Below are positions 15,452-19,301 of a stretch of 19,301 nucleotides of DNA, in pieces (position 1 is the first letter of the stretch; every line of letters begins with the position of its first letter). The notes below the pieces were generated by a model. The model saw nothing but the letters and a program-made list of their open reading frames with translations. It did no database searches and was not told the origin of the DNA. A program made the translations under genes and the position numbers. The DNA lies in contig CBDUMN010000065.1 in assembly GCA_965368335.1 (NCBI GenBank), forward strand, positions 1 through 19,301, in the 5' to 3' direction. This DNA comes from CBDUMN01 sp965368335. Lineage in GTDB: Bacteria > Pseudomonadota > Alphaproteobacteria > Rhodospirillales > JAPHRK01.

Positions 15452-16264
15452 ATGTTTAAAGATTTTCTGGTGCAGATCGACGACAGCGCCCCCTGCCGGG
15501 AGCGGCTCAAGGTCTCGCTTAATTTGGCCCAACGTTTCGACGCAAGACTCACGGGGCTTTTCGCTCAGTTGGACCCCAAGCGTCGCAGTCTCGTCGGCGG
15601 CGGTCCGAGCGACGATTTCGAAAAAGCCCGCCAATCGGCGCAACAAGCATTTGAAACAACCGCCAAAAAAACCGGCGTGGAAACACGTTGGATGGAAATT
15701 TTAGAAACCAAGCGAAGCCAAGTGACACAGGAGTTCGTTCACTGCGCCCGCTTCTACGATCTTTCCATTCTCGCCCAGCCCGAACCCGATGGCGATGGAC
15801 ATCTCCCCCAGGAACTGCCTGAAGAAGTCCTCATGCATTCGGGCGGTCCGGCGCTCGTGGTTCCTTATGCAGGGAGCTTCGAGACCATCAGCAAAAAAGT
15901 CCTTTTAGCCTGGAACGGCAGCGCCGAGGCAGCCCGCGCGGTGCGAGATGCTCTTCCCCTGCTTCGGTTGGCCGAAGAAGTGGTGGTTATTGTCTTGAGC
16001 GATCCTGCGGAAATCCAAGGCTGCAAAATCGCCCCCGGCATTCTCGACCACCTGAGGGCCAGCGGCGTCAATTGCCGTAGTGAGGTCTTCACCCCAGGCG
16101 ACACCCATACCATGGACATTCTCCTATCCACCGCCGCCGACGAAGACTGCGACCTGATCGTCATGGGCGCTTTCGGCCACTACGGCTTCCCCAAATTTCA
16201 CAGGGGCGGCGGCACGCGCTACATGCTGCAACACAACACCGTCCCCGTTTTCATGGCGCACTAA
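15452..16264 (+). CDS. Universal stress protein (tandem UspA domains)
   Basis: A 270-residue cytoplasmic protein with two Usp-type halves. The first (about 1-140) begins MFKDFLVQIDD and has no intact nucleotide loop. The second (about 147-270) begins KKVLLAWNGSAEAARA and ends with the ATP-binding pattern G239-x2-G242-x9-G252 followed by GGTRYML, so the C-terminal half probably binds ATP. I chose the ATG at 15452, which has GGAG 6 nt upstream; ATG 15440 and TTG 15425 are in frame but lack a site. The acyl-CoA dehydrogenase gene follows after 20 nt, suggesting an operon. Its precise role is not predictable. Confidence 0.9.
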   Translation: MFKDFLVQIDDSAPCRERLKVSLNLAQRFDARLTGLFAQLDPKRRSLVGGGPSDDFEKARQSAQQAFETTAKKTGVETRWMEILETKRSQVTQEFVHCARFYDLSILAQPEPDGDGHLPQELPEEVLMHSGGPALVVPYAGSFETISKKVLLAWNGSAEAARAVRDALPLLRLAEEVVVIVLSDPAEIQGCKIAPGILDHLRASGVNCRSEVFTPGDTHTMDILLSTAADEDCDLIVMGAFGHYGFPKFHRGGGTRYMLQHNTVPVFMAH

Positions 16265-16284
16265 GCCTTTCGGATTTAAAGAAC

Positions 16285-18090
16285 ATGCAAGATCATCTCA
16301 TCGACCGCGAAACTCTGGATTTCCTTTTGTTCGACGTCATGGAAGTGGAGAAGCTCTTCGCCCGCCCCCGTTTCGCCGACTACTCACAGGAAACCATCGG
16401 GGCGGTTCTCGATACGGGTTACGCGATCGCTCGAGACCACTTCGCCCCCCACAACCGCAAGGCCGATGAGAACGAACCGGAATTCATCGACGGGGAAGTA
16501 AAGCTAATCCCTGAGGTGGCCGAGGCCCTGAAGCATTTTATCGAAGCCGGTTTCATGTCGGCCACGGCAGACTACGATCAGGGTGGGATGCAGCTGCCCT
16601 TTACCGCCAATATGGCGGCCACGGCGGTTTTCGCTTCGGCCAACGTCGCTACGCGGGCCTATCCGTCTCTCGCAGCATCGGCGGCCAACGTGATCGCCAA
16701 GTTCGGCACCGACGCGCAGAAAGCCAAATTCCTCGGCCCCATGCGCGAAGGCCGGTTTTTCGGCACCATGGTCCTCACCGAACCGCAAGCCGGGTCATCT
16801 TTGGCCGATCTTAAAACTTCGGCCAAACCGGCAGACGACGGCACCTACCGCATTACCGGCAACAAGATTTTCATTTCGGCGGGCGATCACAATCTGACCG
16901 AAAATATCGTCCATCTGGTTCTGGCCCGCCTCGAAGGCGCACCGGCTGGCATTCGGGGGATATCGCTATTTATCGTGCCGAAATTCTTGGTTAACGAGGA
17001 TGGTTCGCTTGGCGAACGCAACGACGTCGCCTTGGCCGGACTGATCCATAAAATGGGCTACCGGGGCACCACCTCGACCATGCTCAACTTCGGCGAAAAT
17101 GACGGCGCTATCGGCTATCTGATCGGCGAACCCCACAACGGGCTTGCCTATATGTTCCATATGATGAACGAAGCGCGGGTCGGCGTCGGCACCGGGGCTG
17201 TTGCGCTTGGTTATACAGGCTACCGGGCCGCGCTCACCTATGCCCAAGACCGTCAGCAAGGTCGTCCATTGGGCAATAAAGACCCCGCCTCACCGCAAAG
17301 CCCAATCATCGACCATCCCGACGTGCGCCGCATGCTGCTCGCCCAGAAAGCCTACGTGGAAGGCGGGTTGGCCCTCTGTCTCTTTGCCGCCACCCTTATC
17401 GACGAACGCGCAACGGCGGAAAACGAAGAAGCCCGCGCCGAGGCCCACCGGCTGCTCGAACTATTGACGCCGATCACCAAAAGCTGGCCTTCGCAATGGT
17501 GTCTCGAGGCCAACTCCCTGGCGATCCAGGTGCATGGCGGATACGGCTATACCCGCGAATACCCGGTCGAACAGGCCTATCGCGACAACCGCCTCAACCC
17601 TATTCACGAGGGCACTCACGGCATTCAATCCCTCGACCTGTTAGGCCGCAAGGTCGGCATGGACGATGGTCGCGCTTTCGACCAGTTGCGCCTCTTGATC
17701 GAAGAAACCCTGGAAGCCGCAAAAGCTTCCGAGTCCCTTGCCGGAGAAGCCCACGCGCTGGAAAGCACACTCGCCCGCTTAAAAGAAGTGACGGCCCATC
17801 TTAACCAAGCCATGAAAGATGGAGAGAAAGAGCGCGTCCTGGCCAATGCGTCGGTCTATCTGGAAGCCTTCGGCCATACGGTCGTCGCCTGGATTTGGAT
17901 CAAGACCGCCCTGGTTGCCGCGACCAAACTGGAAAAAGCCTCGACCGATGAAGAGCGTGCTTTTCTTAACGGCAAGCTGCGGGCCTGCCGCTACTTCCTG
18001 CGTTGGGAACTCCCCAAAACCGGAATGCATTTTGATCGTTTAACCGAGATGGACGATACCTGGCTAAGCGCGGAAAACGACTGGCTATAA
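16285..18090 (+). CDS. Acyl-CoA dehydrogenase, long DmdC-type (about 600 residues)
   Basis: A 601-residue acyl-CoA dehydrogenase of the long class that includes 3-methylmercaptopropionyl-CoA dehydrogenase (DmdC). Seen: MVLTEPQAGSSLADL (flavin/substrate loop), KIFISAGDHN, MNEARVGVGTGAVALGYTGY, VHGGYGYTREYPVEQAYRDN and NPIHEGTHGIQSLDLLGRKV, with the probable catalytic Glu442 in HEGT. The C-terminal extension of about 150 residues is typical of this class. Ribosome binding is weak (AAAGAA before ATG). It follows the usp gene by 20 nt and ends overlapping the IclR gene tail-to-tail by 6 bp. DmdC itself acts on a sulphur compound, but most family members have unknown substrates, so that specificity is not claimed here. 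Confidence 0.93.
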   Translation: MQDHLIDRETLDFLLFDVMEVEKLFARPRFADYSQETIGAVLDTGYAIARDHFAPHNRKADENEPEFIDGEVKLIPEVAEALKHFIEAGFMSATADYDQGGMQLPFTANMAATAVFASANVATRAYPSLAASAANVIAKFGTDAQKAKFLGPMREGRFFGTMVLTEPQAGSSLADLKTSAKPADDGTYRITGNKIFISAGDHNLTENIVHLVLARLEGAPAGIRGISLFIVPKFLVNEDGSLGERNDVALAGLIHKMGYRGTTSTMLNFGENDGAIGYLIGEPHNGLAYMFHMMNEARVGVGTGAVALGYTGYRAALTYAQDRQQGRPLGNKDPASPQSPIIDHPDVRRMLLAQKAYVEGGLALCLFAATLIDERATAENEEARAEAHRLLELLTPITKSWPSQWCLEANSLAIQVHGGYGYTREYPVEQAYRDNRLNPIHEGTHGIQSLDLLGRKVGMDDGRAFDQLRLLIEETLEAAKASESLAGEAHALESTLARLKEVTAHLNQAMKDGEKERVLANASVYLEAFGHTVVAWIWIKTALVAATKLEKASTDEERAFLNGKLRACRYFLRWELPKTGMHFDRLTEMDDTWLSAENDWL

Positions 18091-18924
18091 GCGCTGTCCC
18101 GCCGCCGCAACGGTTTCGGAAAGCATCACCAGTTTGGGACCTAGTTCTTCTTCCAGACGCTCCTTGGGCAACAGATAAGAAGGGCCGCCGCAGTTAAACG
18201 CCATCAGCGGCATATGATTTTGCAAAGGCTTGAGCGGCACGCCCACCGAATAGACCTCTTTCTGCCATTCGCCGAGGTTTAGATAGAACCCACGGCTCTG
18301 CACCTGATCAATGGCGTCCTCAATTCCATCACGAAGAGCGGGCCATTGCTTCGGCTCAGAGCGTTCTTTGATCGCTTCCATAAGGTCCGCCCGGTCGTCT
18401 TTGGGCAACCCAGCGATATAGGCCCGCCCCATACCGGAGCGCGCCAGGGAAATACGTGAGCCCACATTGAGCTGAAGCGAAACCATGCCACTGCTTCGCG
18501 CGCAAGCCAGATAGGTCATCGAAAAGCGATCCCGTCCACCAAGGGCGATCAGCGCGCCATTGCCCGCCTCTTCGGCCAGTTTCTGCATATAGGGCTGGGC
18601 GGTCTCGGGTATCTTGACCCCTGAGAGGCAGGCAAAGCCCAAACCAAGCACCGGAATACCCATGCGATACTTGCCGCTGTCTTCAAGGTAAACCAGATAT
18701 CCGACTTTGCTGAGCGTATAGGTCAGGCGCGACACCGTGGCGCGCGGCAGACCGGTCCGTTGAGCCAGCTCCTGATTTCCCAGTGCGGTATCGGATGGCT
18801 TAAAGCAGCGCAAAATCTCAAGACCACGATGCAAGGCAACGACGAACTGCCTGTCTCCGGGAAACGGGTCCCCGACACTGGCTGGTGCTTCACCGCTTTC
18901 TGGATTGCTGGTTCTTTTTTTCAC
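18085..18924 (-). CDS. IclR family transcriptional regulator
   Basis: A 279-residue regulator with an N-terminal winged helix (about 28-90; recognition region LAQRTGLPRATVSRLTYTL) and a C-terminal IclR effector domain. I chose the GTG at 18922-18924 because GGAGG lies 7 nt upstream; the frame remains open further up, through the terminator of the neighbouring gene, and that part is not credible. IclR proteins control catabolic operons in response to small acids or aromatics. Its 3' end meets the acyl-CoA dehydrogenase gene, and it stands alone behind the etfA terminator, so its targets cannot be named. No promoter could be fixed in the short gap to the terminator. Confidence 0.9.
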   Translation of the reverse strand: MKKRTSNPESGEAPASVGDPFPGDRQFVVALHRGLEILRCFKPSDTALGNQELAQRTGLPRATVSRLTYTLSKVGYLVYLEDSGKYRMGIPVLGLGFACLSGVKIPETAQPYMQKLAEEAGNGALIALGGRDRFSMTYLACARSSGMVSLQLNVGSRISLARSGMGRAYIAGLPKDDRADLMEAIKERSEPKQWPALRDGIEDAIDQVQSRGFYLNLGEWQKEVYSVGVPLKPLQNHMPLMAFNCGGPSYLLPKERLEEELGPKLVMLSETVAAAGQRL

Positions 18925-18987
18925 CTTTAAGCCTCCGGTTTTTTCGCTGCCGATGAATCCCGGCATTGGCAAAATAAACTTCACCCT

Positions 18988-19021
18988 AAAAAAAAGAAAG
19001 GGCCGCGGGGTGCCGCGGCCC
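18988..19021 (-). terminator. Rho-independent terminator for the etfA transcript
   Basis: On the minus strand GGGCCGCGG, a 4-nt loop (CACC) and CCGCGGCCC form a perfect 9-bp GC stem followed by TTTCTTTTTTTT. This is a strong intrinsic terminator and ends the minus-strand transcript coming from etfA about 210 nt after its stop codon. Confidence 0.9.
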
Positions 19022-19159
19022 TCCAAAGGGCAACTAGACGAAATCTAGGGTGCTATCGTCCAGCTGACAGGGATTCTTTATTCTCAACGGTCTCAAACCG
19101 CCCAGGAAATATCGGTTCTCGGTTTTCATCTTTTCCTGCATACCCCCAGAAGAGAAATT

Positions 19160-19211
19160 GAGCGCCGCCCCGGCCAGGGTTCCTTGGGGAGGAAAAATCG
19201 GGACGGCGCTC
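19160..19211 (-). other. Long stem-loop in the etfA 3' untranslated region
   Basis: GAGCGCCGCCCCG and CGGGACGGCGCTC pair over 13 positions with one mismatch or wobble, enclosing 26 nt that contain a second stem TTCCT-TGGGG-AGGAA. No T-run follows, so it is not a terminator by itself. It lies 18 nt after the etfA stop codon and may protect the mRNA end or form part of a small RNA released from the 3' region. Confidence 0.5.
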
Positions 19212-19228
19212 ATCAGGGAGCCTGTTTC

Positions 19229-19301
19229 TTAGAGTGCGCCGACCATTTCCGGCACGGCTTTGAAGAGGTCTTCGACGAGGCCGTAGTCTGCGACCTGGAA
19301 G
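19229..19301 (-). CDS. etfA: Electron transfer flavoprotein alpha subunit, C-terminal end (5' part outside window)
   Basis: The last 23 full codons read FQVADYGLVEDLFKAVPEM then VGAL and a TAA stop. VADYGLV-DLF-VP is the conserved C-terminus of EtfA, which takes electrons from acyl-CoA dehydrogenases and passes them to ETF-ubiquinone oxidoreductase. Most of the gene is outside the window, so only the family assignment is supported. Its position beside several acyl-CoA dehydrogenase genes fits the role. Confidence 0.82.
   Translation of the reverse strand, partial: FQVADYGLVEDLFKAVPEMVGAL

Noticed and set aside
15380..15646. Minus-strand open frame of 88 codons over the usp gene start
   Set aside because: Antisense to the Usp coding region and covers the divergent promoter; no motif.
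18925..19026. N-terminal extension of the IclR regulator through the terminator stem
   Set aside because: It would translate the GC stem of the etfA terminator; the GTG with GGAGG at 18924 is much better.

Overview
The window looks like chromosomal DNA from a moderately GC-rich alphaproteobacterium. Protein style (RhlG-like SDR, DmdC-type acyl-CoA dehydrogenase, Liv-type transporter embedded in acyl-CoA genes) suggests Rhodospirillales or a relative, but no rRNA or other marker fixes the genus. It is a locus for uptake and breakdown of a carboxylic acid through CoA thioesters. I see no tRNA, rRNA, CRISPR array, insertion sequence or phage gene.

Layout. From 10055 down to the left edge, one long minus-strand gene run encodes a periplasmic binding protein, the LivH/LivM permeases, the LivG/LivF ATPases, a thiolase, a PimC/PimD-like pair of acyl-CoA dehydrogenases, a histidine-type phosphatase, and an ACAD10/11-like acyl-CoA dehydrogenase cut by the window edge. 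Most junctions overlap or are only a few bases apart. Behind it (10426-12105, minus) lies an AMP-forming acyl-CoA synthetase, and behind that (12254-13549, minus) a TetR regulator that carries two complete TetR units in one chain. On the plus strand from 13756 come an SDR reductase and a hotdog protein. These meet head-on a second, minus-strand hotdog thioesterase. From 15452 a plus-strand universal stress protein and a 601-residue acyl-CoA dehydrogenase follow. The right end holds a minus-strand IclR regulator, a strong terminator, and the 3' end of etfA, the electron acceptor for acyl-CoA dehydrogenases.

How it may work together. The transporter brings in an acid, the synthetase makes its CoA ester, the dehydrogenases pass electrons to ETF, the thiolase cleaves, and thioesterases recycle CoA. 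No enoyl-CoA hydratase or 3-hydroxyacyl-CoA dehydrogenase lies in the window, so those steps must be encoded elsewhere. The substrate cannot be read from the sequence.

The most interesting signal is regulatory. The same roughly 15-bp pseudo-palindrome, extended by GTTCAATTT, occurs upstream of the binding-protein gene, upstream of the acyl-CoA synthetase and upstream of the SDR, overlapping recognisable promoter elements. The fused double-TetR protein encoded between them is the obvious candidate ligand-responsive repressor, possibly acting as a single-chain pseudo-dimer. A second idea worth testing is that the ACAD10/11-like enzyme and the adjacent phosphatase belong to a phosphorylation-dependent 4-hydroxyacyl-CoA route.
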